A stretch of 64,000 nt of DNA, taken from positions 1-64,000 of the forward strand of contig DATKFW010000059.1 of NCBI GenBank assembly GCA_035511075.1. Direction: 5' to 3'. Position 1 is the stretch's first letter; each line of letters starts with the position of its first letter. This document shows, one piece after another, positions 45,413 through 53,391 of the stretch. Below the pieces are notes generated by a model that saw only the letters and a list, made by a program, of their open reading frames with translations, was not told the origin of the DNA and made no database searches. Origin of the DNA: DATAUD01 sp035511075 (GTDB taxonomy: Bacteria > Verrucomicrobiota > Verrucomicrobiia > Limisphaerales > Palsa-1400). The translations under genes were made by a program, and so were the position numbers.

Positions 45413-45688
45413 ATGCCAAAATACATAATCGAACGCGAGATCGCGGGAGCCGGGAAGCTCACGCCTGAGCAGTTGCGGGGAATCTCTCAAAAGTCGTGCG
45501 GCGTACTCAAGAAGCTCGGGCCGCAAATCCAGTGGCTCGAAAGCTACGTGACCGATGACAAGATCTACTGTGTGTATATCGCGCCCGATGAGGTCACGGT
45601 GCGGGAACATGCCAGCCAGGGAGGATTTCCTGCGACCCGTATTGCCGAAGTAAAAGGGATCATTGATCCGACAACGGCGGAGGCGTAA
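45413..45688 (+). CDS. DUF4242 protein
   Basis: 91 aa beginning MPKYIIEREIAGAGKLTPEQ. It matches the short ferredoxin-fold DUF4242 family through 'IEREI.GAG.L', 'SYVTDDKIYCVYIAPDE' and 'REHA..GGFP..RI'. Homologues have been described as metal (nickel) binding or are simply unassigned; no catalytic residues are known. The gene is about 100 bases after the HLHP protein gene. It overlaps no neighbour on a shared frame; the next gene starts at 45780. Confidence 0.85.
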   Translation: MPKYIIEREIAGAGKLTPEQLRGISQKSCGVLKKLGPQIQWLESYVTDDKIYCVYIAPDEVTVREHASQGGFPATRIAEVKGIIDPTTAEA

Positions 45689-45779
45689 CGAGTCGCTTGG
45701 GCCAGCCGCCATTCGCGCGGGCGGGCGCGAATTGCAATTTGCGTCGCCAGTCGCGCTCGGCTATCTTTGCCTCGTTCTT

Positions 45780-47171
45780 ATGAGTGACCGGTTTGATTGG
45801 CCGCTGGCGTTTGACGCGGAAAATTTCCTGCGGCAAAACGTCGAATTTTTCCTCGAACGCGATAGTTTTGCCCGGCGTCTAGCCACGCGGATGCGCGATG
45901 AGACGGGCACCGATTTCTTCGAGTGGATGGATCACGTGGCGCTGCCGGTGGAAAACGAAAAGCCGCTCCTGGACTTCGGCTTTGTTCCCGACCGCGCCGA
46001 AACTGCCGGCGGCGAAGCCGTCCTTGTTCATCCGGGCACGACGCTGCCGCGAGTGCTCCTGACCGCACAGGACGCGCCGAGGGTCGTTGCGTTGCGGCCC
46101 GAATACGTGGCGGATTTCGCGGGCGCGCATTCCCTGCCGGCAACGATTGAAGGAGAACCGTATTCGCGATTGCGGCGCGTGACGGTCAGCGAGGAAAACG
46201 GCGCGCGCCTCGAGGCGGTGGAGCGCAATGGTTACCGCGGATTCGTCGCAGCCCCGCTGGCGGCGGGAGATTTGCAAAAGATCGTCCGGGCCAAAGACCT
46301 CTGGCGCACGCGGCGCCGCGTGTGCGCGACGGAAACGGAGGGGTTTGAAATCGCTTCGGCAATCCTGGACCAAGTCCTTGACTTGACAGGGCAGGATGTG
46401 GCCTGCCAGCTTTTCTTTGAGGAGGAGCGCCGTTACTGGGAAGGCCGCAATCACGCGGCCCAGGTGCAAAAACGCCGCCAGGACGCGCTCGGACTGGGCT
46501 GGGGCAATCATGATCATCACACTTTTCGTTCCTCGCGCGAATGTTTCGTGGATCTCAACAATTTCCTGCTTCGCCTCGGATTCCATAAACGGGAACGTTA
46601 CTACGCCGGGGCGGAGGCCGGCTGGGGCGCGCAAATTTCGGAACAATCCAATGTTGGCATAGTCGTTTTCGCGGACGTTGATTTGATGCCGGATGAGACG
46701 CAGATCGATTTTTCCAGCAAACGACTCGCGCCGGCGCCCCGGCTGGGGACGGTCGGCTTGTGGGTGGGGTTGCACGGCGAAAGCTTTCTCCAGGCGGGCA
46801 TGCATCATTTGGAGGCGCGTTTTGATTTCGAGCAATTGCGCGCGCAACTGGAGCTGCAAGGGGTGCATACCATGAAACCTTTCTCGAACTTCGAGTTTTT
46901 GCGCCAGGCCTTTACCGAAGGGGAACGATGGCCGGTCCGAAACGATCGCGTTGAAAAACTCCTGCGCGCCGGCCTGTTGACGCCCGAGCAGGCCGAGAGG
47001 TTTTCGCGCGAAGGCGCGCTGGGGAGTCATTTGGAGAATTTGCAGCGGCGCGGCGGGTTCAAAGGCTTCAATCAAAAATCTGTCAGCGTCATCATCAGCG
47101 CGACGGATCCCCGGATAAATCCTCAGAAATCATCCGCCGACGCAACAGATCCAGCGCTTGTTGCGATGTGA
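45780..47171 (+). CDS. conserved protein of unknown function with His-rich core
   Basis: 463 aa from ATG 45780 (MSDRFDWPLAFDAENFLRQN). No known domain was recognised. The conserved-looking centre is LGLGWGNHDHHTFRSSRECF, LGFHKRERYYAGAEAGWGAQ and LWVGLHGESFLQAGMHHLEA. The clustered His/Glu residues (HDHH, HGE, MHH) would suit a metal site. The last 25 residues are encoded antisense to the 3' end of cinA (77-base overlap), and the sequence VSVIISATDPR looks like the natural end, so the tail is probably a read-through extension after loss of an earlier stop. Confidence 0.75.
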   Translation: MSDRFDWPLAFDAENFLRQNVEFFLERDSFARRLATRMRDETGTDFFEWMDHVALPVENEKPLLDFGFVPDRAETAGGEAVLVHPGTTLPRVLLTAQDAPRVVALRPEYVADFAGAHSLPATIEGEPYSRLRRVTVSEENGARLEAVERNGYRGFVAAPLAAGDLQKIVRAKDLWRTRRRVCATETEGFEIASAILDQVLDLTGQDVACQLFFEEERRYWEGRNHAAQVQKRRQDALGLGWGNHDHHTFRSSRECFVDLNNFLLRLGFHKRERYYAGAEAGWGAQISEQSNVGIVVFADVDLMPDETQIDFSSKRLAPAPRLGTVGLWVGLHGESFLQAGMHHLEARFDFEQLRAQLELQGVHTMKPFSNFEFLRQAFTEGERWPVRNDRVEKLLRAGLLTPEQAERFSREGALGSHLENLQRRGGFKGFNQKSVSVIISATDPRINPQKSSADATDPALVAM

Positions 47172-48384
47172 CGAATTTGAACGTTTCCCGGTCAAATGGA
47201 TTTAGCCGCCGTTTCGCCACGGTGCCGTTTGCGTCCGCCAACGCGATGAAAACGGTCCCCACTGGTTTCGCCTCGCTGCCTCCGCCCGGACCGGCGATGC
47301 CGGTGACGGAGACGGCGTAGTCGGTGTTGCAGCGTTTGCGCGCGCCCTCCGCCATTTGGCGCGCCACTGTTTCGCTGACCGCCCCATCTTGGGCGAGCGC
47401 GAATGCGCTGACGCCAAGCAAATCGGACTTTGCCTCGTTGCTATAGGTCACAAGGCCGCACTTCAAGATGGCGGAAGCGCCGGGAACGTTCGTCAGCCGG
47501 TGCGCAATCAATCCGCCCGTGCAGGACTCCGCCACAGCCAGCGTTTTATTTTGTTCGGTCAGCATTCCGACGACCGTTTGTTCCATCGTCCCGTCATCAA
47601 CCGCGAAAATGAGGTTTCGCAGCAGCCCGCGCACAATGGCCTCCGCCTCCTCGACGAGCTTCCCGGCCTGGTCGCCCCGCGCGGCCAATCGAACTTCCAC
47701 TTCTCCAATCCGCGCGCAATAACCCAGGTCCAATCCGCGCGCGATGAGAGGCTGCAACGGCGCGACTATTTCCTCTTCGACGAGCGACTCTCCCAGGCCC
47801 GTTGTTTTGAGCGTGCGGCTGAAGAAATTCGCGCTCGCCGGAAATTCTGTCAACAACAGGGGAGCCACGCTGTTGGTAAACATCGGGCGCATTTCGCGTG
47901 GCGGCCCGGGCAACAGGACCACCCAGCTCCGGCCTCCGCCGTCCCTGAATGGGTTTGGGTTGACTTCGATGCCAAGGCCGGGGGCCGTGCCCCAGGCGTT
48001 GGGCAGGATCCGCGCTCCCGCCGGGACCATCGCCTGCACCTTTGCGCTCGCCGCCATGACACCGTGGCGGCGCATGAAATATTGCTCGATGCCGGATAAA
48101 ATCGCCTGGTCCAGCGCCAGTTCGCGCCCCAGAAGGCGCGCGATCAACTCGCGCGTGAGGTCGTCTGAAGTCGGGCCCAGCCCGCCGGTGGTCAGCACCA
48201 GGTCGGAGCGGCCAAGGGATTCGCGCACGGCGGCCTGGATGGCCGGGCCGTCGTCGTCGACGCAAATCTGGCGGTTGACTTCGTACCCCAGGTCGGCCAA
48301 CTGGCGGCAAATCCATTGTTGATGAGTGTTGAGAACGCGGCCCAGCAGCAGCTCCTGACCGGTGTTGATGAGTTCGATGTGCAT
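47095..48384 (-). CDS. cinA: CinA: damage-inducible protein / NMN amidohydrolase
   Basis: 429 aa. The N-terminal COG1058 (MoCF-like) domain carries IELINTGQELLLGRVLNTHQ and TTGGLGPTSDDLTRELIA; the C-terminal PncC domain has VAESCTGGLIAHRLTNVPGA with the nucleophile Ser, and VTGIAGPGGGSEAKPVGTV. The two-domain form usually hydrolyses ADP-ribose and deamidates nicotinamide mononucleotide in NAD recycling. It is divergent from radC, a pairing that suggests a DNA-damage context. Its 3' end overlaps the convergent unknown gene by 77 bases. Confidence 0.95.
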   Translation of the reverse strand: MHIELINTGQELLLGRVLNTHQQWICRQLADLGYEVNRQICVDDDGPAIQAAVRESLGRSDLVLTTGGLGPTSDDLTRELIARLLGRELALDQAILSGIEQYFMRRHGVMAASAKVQAMVPAGARILPNAWGTAPGLGIEVNPNPFRDGGGRSWVVLLPGPPREMRPMFTNSVAPLLLTEFPASANFFSRTLKTTGLGESLVEEEIVAPLQPLIARGLDLGYCARIGEVEVRLAARGDQAGKLVEEAEAIVRGLLRNLIFAVDDGTMEQTVVGMLTEQNKTLAVAESCTGGLIAHRLTNVPGASAILKCGLVTYSNEAKSDLLGVSAFALAQDGAVSETVARQMAEGARKRCNTDYAVSVTGIAGPGGGSEAKPVGTVFIALADANGTVAKRRLNPFDRETFKFVTSQQALDLLRRRMISEDLSGDPSR

Positions 48385-48463
48385 TCACGACCCGCGGCTC
48401 GGCGGTTCATTTTTTTCGCTCTGAGTTCTTGCTTAAATGCCGGACAAGTCAATCGGAATCTCA

Positions 48464-48493
48464 TTGCCTGGCGCGGCCACTTGCGGTTAAAAA
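48464..48493 (+). promoter_or_regulatory. possible promoter of radC
   Basis: TTGCCT (48464-48469) and TAAAAA (48488-48493) with an 18-base spacer, each four of six to consensus. The -10 ends eight bases before the ATG at 48502, and no Shine-Dalgarno sequence is present. Confidence 0.4.
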
Positions 48494-48501
48494 GCCAGCG
48501 C

Positions 48502-49209
48502 ATGAGCGCCGGCATTCGCATCAAGGACCTTCCCAAAAGCGAACGTCCGCGCGAACGGCTTACCGAGATGGGGGCCGACGCCCTAAGCGCGTCCGAATTG
48601 ATCGCCATTCTTTTGCGCACGGGCGCGAAAGGGTTTTCGGCCATTCAAGCCGCCCAAGAGTTGGTTCAGAAGTTTGGCACGCTCAACGCCCTTTCCCAGG
48701 CTTCCCTGGAGCAACTGCAGGGGATCAAAGGCATCGGGCCCGACAAGGCGATTGCCCTCAAGAGCGCGTTCACGCTGGCGCGAAGGATGGCGCGGGAATT
48801 GCGGGGCGAAACACCGCTGCTGGACAACCCGGCCAGCATCGCCGATTTCCTACGGGAGGAAAACCGCGCGTACGATGTGGAACATTTTCAAATCGTGCTT
48901 TTGAACACGCGGCGCAAGCTCATTCGCGTCGAAGTCATCTCGCAGGGATTGGTGGACACGCTCCTGGTGCATCCGCGCGAAGTTTTCAAAGCGGCCATCG
49001 TCGCCAACGCGTCGGCCCTGGTGCTGGTGCATAATCATCCCAGCGGCGATCCGACGCCTTCGGCGGCCGATATCAAAGTCACGCGCGACCTGATTCGCGC
49101 CGGCCTTCTGTTGAAAATCGAGGTGCTTGACCACGTCATCCTGGGCCGCCGCAGCCAGGAGGGCGGCAAGGATTATGCTTCGCTACGGGAATTGGGATAT
49201 TTTGCCTAG
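48502..49209 (+). CDS. radC: RadC family JAMM-fold protein
   Basis: 235 aa from ATG 48502 (MSAGIRIKDLPKSERPRERL). A helix-hairpin-helix region (IKGIGPDKAIALKSAFTLAR, about residues 72-91) precedes the RadC domain: VISQGLVDTLLVHPREVFK, then the JAMM zinc motif HNHPSGDPTPSAAD with His-x-His and a distal Asp. It was once called a DNA-repair protein, but its activity is unproven. Homologues are universal in this phylum. The upstream open frame to 48316 overlaps the cinA start region and is not used. Confidence 0.95.
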   Translation: MSAGIRIKDLPKSERPRERLTEMGADALSASELIAILLRTGAKGFSAIQAAQELVQKFGTLNALSQASLEQLQGIKGIGPDKAIALKSAFTLARRMARELRGETPLLDNPASIADFLREENRAYDVEHFQIVLLNTRRKLIRVEVISQGLVDTLLVHPREVFKAAIVANASALVLVHNHPSGDPTPSAADIKVTRDLIRAGLLLKIEVLDHVILGRRSQEGGKDYASLRELGYFA

Positions 49210-49286
49210 CGCGGGACGATGCGCCGTGAACGCTCAGGTTACTTGGAGGCGCGCGACTCGCTTCCGACCCTTTGCCGATTCGAGCT

Positions 49287-49748
49287 TCAAACGTCCTTGG
49301 GCCAGCGACGGGTTGCTTCCAGCGATTCGCCTGTTTCGAGCAGGCTTTTCAGGCTTGCAAGGATGTGCGGCCAACCGACCGAGACTGCTTCGATGAACTT
49401 CGACCCGGATTTGTCGATCTCATGGAGCACGGTGAGCTTGACGGAGTCGCCCTGCTGTTCGAGCTCATAGGTCAGGCGGGATTGACCTTCCACGCGCAAC
49501 TGAGGTTTGAACTCATTGCGCCATGTCAGGACGAGCCTTCGTTGAGGCTCGATCTCGAGAATCTCGCCGGTGTCGGCGACGCGCCCGTCGGGAATCATAA
49601 GCCGCCAGGGTGCGCCTGGCTTCCATTCGGATTCCTGATGCGTTTGACACCAGTATTGGCGGGTGAATTCGGGTTCAATCAGCGCCCGCCACAATTTTTC
49701 GGGCGTCGTGCGAATATAGGTCACATAAACGAATTTTGATTTTTCCAT
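49287..49748 (-). CDS. SRPBCC/AHSA1-domain protein
   Basis: 153 aa. The START-like fold is indicated by VYVTYIRTTPEKLWRALIEP, 'EWKPGAPWRLMIPDG' and 'GWPHILASLKSLLETGE'. Such proteins bind hydrophobic ligands; the name 'activator of Hsp90 ATPase homologue' is only historical. The gene starts four bases after the ArsR regulator stop, and this ArsR-SRPBCC pair is common across bacteria and autoregulated. It is transcribed from the promoter at 50078-50107. Confidence 0.92.
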   Translation of the reverse strand: MEKSKFVYVTYIRTTPEKLWRALIEPEFTRQYWCQTHQESEWKPGAPWRLMIPDGRVADTGEILEIEPQRRLVLTWRNEFKPQLRVEGQSRLTYELEQQGDSVKLTVLHEIDKSGSKFIEAVSVGWPHILASLKSLLETGESLEATRRWPKDV

Positions 49749-49752
49749 GGCA

Positions 49753-50070
49753 TTATCCTGTTTTGATTTCTTCGAGACCCTTTTTTAGATCGCTCAGCGC
49801 TTGAAGACGATGGCGTTCATATTTGTCAATCCAGCGCTCGTAGATCTCGTGAATTGGCACTGGATTGAGATAATGCAGCTTCTCGCGCCCGCGCCAGACT
49901 ATCGCGACCAGGTTCGCCGCTTCGAGCAACCCAAGATGCTTGGTGACGGCCTGCCGCGTCATGTCGAGGTACTCGCACAATTCGGTCAATGTCTGCCCGT
50001 CGCTCTTGTGCAACTGATCGAGCAACCGTCGTCGGCTGCTGTCGGCCAATGCTTTGAATGCTGCATCCAT
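49753..50070 (-). CDS. ArsR-family transcriptional repressor
   Basis: 105 aa from ATG 50070 (MDAAFKALADSSRRRLLDQL). The winged helix has LTELCEYLDMTRQAVTKHLGLLEAANLV with the recognition helix at TRQAVTKHL. No metal-binding CxC is present, as usual for the SRPBCC-linked branch. A TTG at 50088 is rejected because it lies inside the operator and spacer. The palindrome at 50084-50101 fills the promoter spacer exactly, implying that the protein represses its own operon. The -10 ends seven bases before the ATG, so the mRNA is predicted to be leaderless. Confidence 0.94.
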   Translation of the reverse strand: MDAAFKALADSSRRRLLDQLHKSDGQTLTELCEYLDMTRQAVTKHLGLLEAANLVAIVWRGREKLHYLNPVPIHEIYERWIDKYERHRLQALSDLKKGLEEIKTG

Positions 50071-50077
50071 CGGCCCA

Positions 50078-50107
50078 ATGATATGCAACCAAATGGTTGC
50101 ATGTCAA
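50078..50107 (-). promoter_or_regulatory. ArsR operon promoter with embedded operator
   Basis: Minus-strand TTGACA (50107-50102) and TATCAT (50083-50078) are separated by 18 bases. Those 18 bases, read on the plus strand at 50084-50101, are TGCAACCAAATGGTTGCA: an eight-base inverted repeat around AA. Binding of an ArsR dimer would sit exactly between -35 and -10. A further half site GGTTGCA lies at 50112-50118. Confidence 0.85.
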
Positions 50108-50212
50108 GCCCGGTTGCATGATCGCGGATGTGCGGGCGGACCCGATGGCGATAGACGACTAGTATCGGGGGATTCGCTGATTTGAACACCGGTGTTTTTC
50201 CGAAACTTCGGA

Positions 50213-50240
50213 TTGCGCTGGCGGGTTTCTGATCTATATT
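50213..50240 (+). promoter_or_regulatory. possible promoter of the desaturase gene
   Basis: TTGCGC (50213-50218) and TATATT (50235-50240, five of six) with a 16-base spacer. The predicted leader is about 23 bases. The -35 is weak. Confidence 0.4.
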
Positions 50241-50269
50241 GGGGTAGCACACGATAGCGAGAACGCATT

Positions 50270-51322
50270 ATGACAGACGACGTAAATTCCCTTAACGGCA
50301 ACCCGCCGCCCGACACGGCGACGTGGAAATCAATTGTAGCCAAATACAGGAAATCCTCGACGTGGCGGGCCCTCTGGCAGATCGTCAACACGCTGGTTCC
50401 ACTCGCAGCGCTGTGGTACTTGATGTACTTGAGCCTGCCGGTCTCCTGGTGGCTCCTCGTGCCGTTGGCGGCGATTGCGGGGGCGTTTTTGGTGCGCGTG
50501 TTCATCATTTTTCACGATTGCGGGCACGGCTCGTTTTTCAAGTCGCGGGCGGCCAATGACACCGTTGGATTCATCGCGGGCATTTTGACTTTTACCCCTT
50601 ACTATCATTGGCGCTGGGAACATGCCATCCATCATGGCGCGGCGGGCGACCTTGACCGGCGTGGCACGGGCGACATCTGGATATTGACGGTGCAGGAATA
50701 CCTGGAGTCATCGCGCTGGAAAAAGTTTGCCTATCGGCTGGCTCGAAATCCGATCGTGCTCTTCGTCATTGCGCCGTTGTTTTTGTTCCTGATTCGCCAG
50801 AGGTTCCCGTCCTCGAAGGCCAACCCGCGGGAACGTCATTCGGTCTATGCGATGAACCTGGCCATTCTCGGAATGGCAATCGGATTGAGCTGGACCTTCG
50901 GAATCTGGGCATATTTGTTGATTCAATCGATTATATTGATGGTCGCGGGCGGCGCGGGTGTCTGGCTATTTTATGTCCAGCATCAGTTCGAGGGAGTTTA
51001 CTGGGAGCGCGCCGACGACTGGAGTTTTGTCGCTTCAGCCCTCCAGGGCAGTTCCTTTTATAAGCTGCCGCGTGTCCTGCAGTGGTTTTCCGGCAACATC
51101 GGGTTCCATCACATTCATCACCTCAGTCCGGGCATTCCCAATTATAATCTTGAGAAATGTCACAAAGCCGATCCGCTTTTTCAGCAGGTTAAACCGATCA
51201 CGCTTCTTGCCAGCTTGAAATCGTTCAACTACCGGCTGTGGGATGAACAGGGCAAAATGCTCGTCGGCTACGGACATCTTCGAACCATTCGGGCTCGCGC
51301 CAACCGATCGCCCCAATCTTAA
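50270..51322 (+). CDS. membrane fatty acid desaturase
   Basis: 350 aa. Three histidine boxes bind the di-iron centre: HDCGHGS (about residues 83-89), HAIHHG (about 122-127) and HHIHH (about 282-286). Four to six membrane helices flank them (WWLLVPLAAIAGAFLVRVFI and others). The family introduces double bonds into acyl chains of membrane lipids (DesA-like omega-6 or delta-12 type); regiochemistry cannot be told. It is divergent from the ArsR operon, so its promoter region is shared. The serine hydrolase gene is convergent, six bases away. Confidence 0.93.
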   Translation: MTDDVNSLNGNPPPDTATWKSIVAKYRKSSTWRALWQIVNTLVPLAALWYLMYLSLPVSWWLLVPLAAIAGAFLVRVFIIFHDCGHGSFFKSRAANDTVGFIAGILTFTPYYHWRWEHAIHHGAAGDLDRRGTGDIWILTVQEYLESSRWKKFAYRLARNPIVLFVIAPLFLFLIRQRFPSSKANPRERHSVYAMNLAILGMAIGLSWTFGIWAYLLIQSIILMVAGGAGVWLFYVQHQFEGVYWERADDWSFVASALQGSSFYKLPRVLQWFSGNIGFHHIHHLSPGIPNYNLEKCHKADPLFQQVKPITLLASLKSFNYRLWDEQGKMLVGYGHLRTIRARANRSPQS

Positions 51323-51328
51323 CCGGCG

Positions 51329-52447
51329 TCACTTCGCCAGCCAGTTCTGGATCATCGCGGAGGCGACTTCATCGCAGCCTTTCTCCGCTTCATCGCCCGC
51401 GATATTTGTGCCTACAACCACGGAAAAATCCTTTTCCGGCGCAAGCCACATTACGACGTACCACATTGTGTTGGAGCCATTGTGCATCAACGCCGTTCCG
51501 CCCGCCCAGCTTCGCTTCACGACGACCCAGCCGCAGGCGTAATCCCCCCCGGCGGGCGGGGTGTGGAGCTTGACGAGTGTTTCGGGTTTCAAAAGGCCCC
51601 CCGCCTGACCGCGTTGCATGTGGAAAATAGTAAACCGCGCAAGATCGTCGAGTGAACAATGGACGCGGCCGCCCGGCGCGATGGCCGGTGGATTGTCCTC
51701 CTGCAAAGGGAGGGTGACGAGGAGCTTACGGATGTGCCCCCAGGGCTCGTCCACCGCGCCAATCGTTCCCGGCGGGCCGAATCCGGCGGAATCCATGTGC
51801 AACGGCTTGAAGAGCCGTTCGGTGATCAATGTTTCCCACGGTGTTCCGGTCAACTTTTCGAGCATCGCGCCGATGATGGAATAGCCCTGATTGGAATAGA
51901 TCATCTTCGTTCCGGGCACCGCTTCCGGAGGTTGACTCAGGACGGCCTGGATGAATTCGCGGCGTTGCTGGGTGGGCGTGCCTTCTTGTTCCCAGGCCCG
52001 TCTCCATGCGGCGTCGGGCGGCTTTCCGGGAACTCCGCCGCGATGCATGAGCAATTGCTCGACCGTCACGTTTTCATACTGCTTGTTCATCGTGCCCTTC
52101 AACTCGGGGAACACATCCGCGATGGTGGTGTCCCATTGCAATTTACCCTCCTCAATCAACATGGCCGTCAGCGTGGCCGTCATGGACTTGGTGCAGGAAC
52201 CGATATGGAATACGTCGTTGGTCGTTACCGGCGTCGGGTCGCCCCACTTCCGGACACCGACGGCCGCGCGGCCGCAAATCTCGCCGTCTTTGACCACCAC
52301 CACCGCCAGCGCGGGCAGGTCATGCTTCTTGCGGATGTTCTCGATAATCCGGGCCATATCGTTGGCTGACGGCGCGGCGGAGGCGCTCCCGGTGCGGACA
52401 ATCAAAGCTGAAACCAGCAGGACTCCAAATCGAATTTTGTTTTTCAT
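51329..52447 (-). CDS. exported serine hydrolase, beta-lactamase (class C)/esterase fold
   Basis: 372 aa from ATG 52447 with a signal peptide (KIRFGVLLVSALIVRTGSASA). The SxxK motif is in IGSCTKSM, the Tyr-Ser-Asn motif in MIYSNQGYS; a 'GHIRKLLVTLP' stretch lies in the middle and 'HNGSN' near the end takes the place of the KTG box. The fold is shared by beta-lactamases, D-Ala-D-Ala peptidases and esterases, and this one looks like an EstB-type esterase or peptidase. An open frame continues upstream to 53029, but it runs antisense through lpxA. Confidence 0.9.
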   Translation of the reverse strand: MKNKIRFGVLLVSALIVRTGSASAAPSANDMARIIENIRKKHDLPALAVVVVKDGEICGRAAVGVRKWGDPTPVTTNDVFHIGSCTKSMTATLTAMLIEEGKLQWDTTIADVFPELKGTMNKQYENVTVEQLLMHRGGVPGKPPDAAWRRAWEQEGTPTQQRREFIQAVLSQPPEAVPGTKMIYSNQGYSIIGAMLEKLTGTPWETLITERLFKPLHMDSAGFGPPGTIGAVDEPWGHIRKLLVTLPLQEDNPPAIAPGGRVHCSLDDLARFTIFHMQRGQAGGLLKPETLVKLHTPPAGGDYACGWVVVKRSWAGGTALMHNGSNTMWYVVMWLAPEKDFSVVVGTNIAGDEAEKGCDEVASAMIQNWLAK

Positions 52448-52534
52448 AATTTGAATTTGCCTCGCCAACACGCTTGATCTGATACTCCTCCAGACCATGA
52501 GCACCGTCACGGCCAAATACTTGAATCGACAGAC

Positions 52535-53317
52535 ATGATCCATCCGACGGCCATCGTCAGTCCCAAGGCCCAATTGGATTCCACCGTTGAGGTCGGCCCC
52601 TATTCCGTCATTGACGCTCACGTCTCCATCGGGCCGGGTTGTCGCGTGGGGCCGCATGTGTATCTGACCGGGCATACCACCATCGGCGCCAACAACCGTT
52701 TCCATGCCGGCAGCGTGATTGGCGACGCCCCGCAAGATGTCAAATATAAGGATGAACCCACCCGCCTTGTCATCGGCAGCGGCAACCTCTTCCGCGAGGG
52801 CGCCACGGCGCATCGCTCCGCAAAAGCCGGCGAGGCGACCGTCATCGGCTCGAATAATTTCCTCATGGTCAACTCCCATGTCGGCCACAATGTCTCCCTG
52901 GGCGACCACGTCATCCTGGCCAACGGCGCGTTGCTCGGCGGCCACGCGCAGATTGCCGATCGCGTCTTTATTGCCGGCAATTGCCTGGTGCATCAATTTG
53001 TCCGGGTGGGCGCGCTGGCCCTGATGCAAGGCGGCTCGGCCATCAGCCAGGATCTTCCACCCTACGCTGTGGCGCGGGGCGCCAATTCCATTTGCGGGTT
53101 GAACGCGGTCGGATTGCGGCGGGCGGGGATCGGCGCAGAGGAGCGCCTGGAATTAAAGCGGCTTTACCACAAACTCTTTCGCTCCGGCCGGAATCTTCCG
53201 GAGGCGGTTCTCGAGGCCCGCTCCGAATTCACGGGAGCTCCGGCCCAGGCGATGCTGGATTTCATCGCCTCCAGCAAGCGCGGCGTCCTCCGGCACCACG
53301 GGCGCGCCGAGGATTGA
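52535..53317 (+). CDS. lpxA: acyl-ACP--UDP-N-acetylglucosamine O-acyltransferase
   Basis: 260 aa. The hexapeptide left-handed beta helix is clear (IVSPKAQLDSTVEVGPYSVI and later turns). The catalytic His is in NSHVGHNVSLGDHVILANG. The C-terminal alpha-helical region is NSICGLNAVGLRRAGI onward. The usual 'HRGT' of E. coli LpxA is HRSAKAGEAT here. The enzyme starts lipid A synthesis, which supports an LPS-type outer membrane. lpxD and fabZ are not adjacent, so this is a stand-alone copy; a divergent regulator or partner is not seen. Confidence 0.93.
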   Translation: MIHPTAIVSPKAQLDSTVEVGPYSVIDAHVSIGPGCRVGPHVYLTGHTTIGANNRFHAGSVIGDAPQDVKYKDEPTRLVIGSGNLFREGATAHRSAKAGEATVIGSNNFLMVNSHVGHNVSLGDHVILANGALLGGHAQIADRVFIAGNCLVHQFVRVGALALMQGGSAISQDLPPYAVARGANSICGLNAVGLRRAGIGAEERLELKRLYHKLFRSGRNLPEAVLEARSEFTGAPAQAMLDFIASSKRGVLRHHGRAED

Positions 53318-53391
53318 CTAACGGCCCGGAATTCGGCACAACAGTAGCAGCCTGCTGAACATTGAATCTTAAACACTAAACTTTCCCCTTT

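Noticed and set aside
52448..53029. Upstream extension of the serine hydrolase frame
   Set aside because: It runs antisense through lpxA, and the signal peptide starts at 52447.
53318..53391. LexA box upstream of recA
   Set aside because: CTGAACATTGAATC resembles half of a box, but no symmetrical second half is present.
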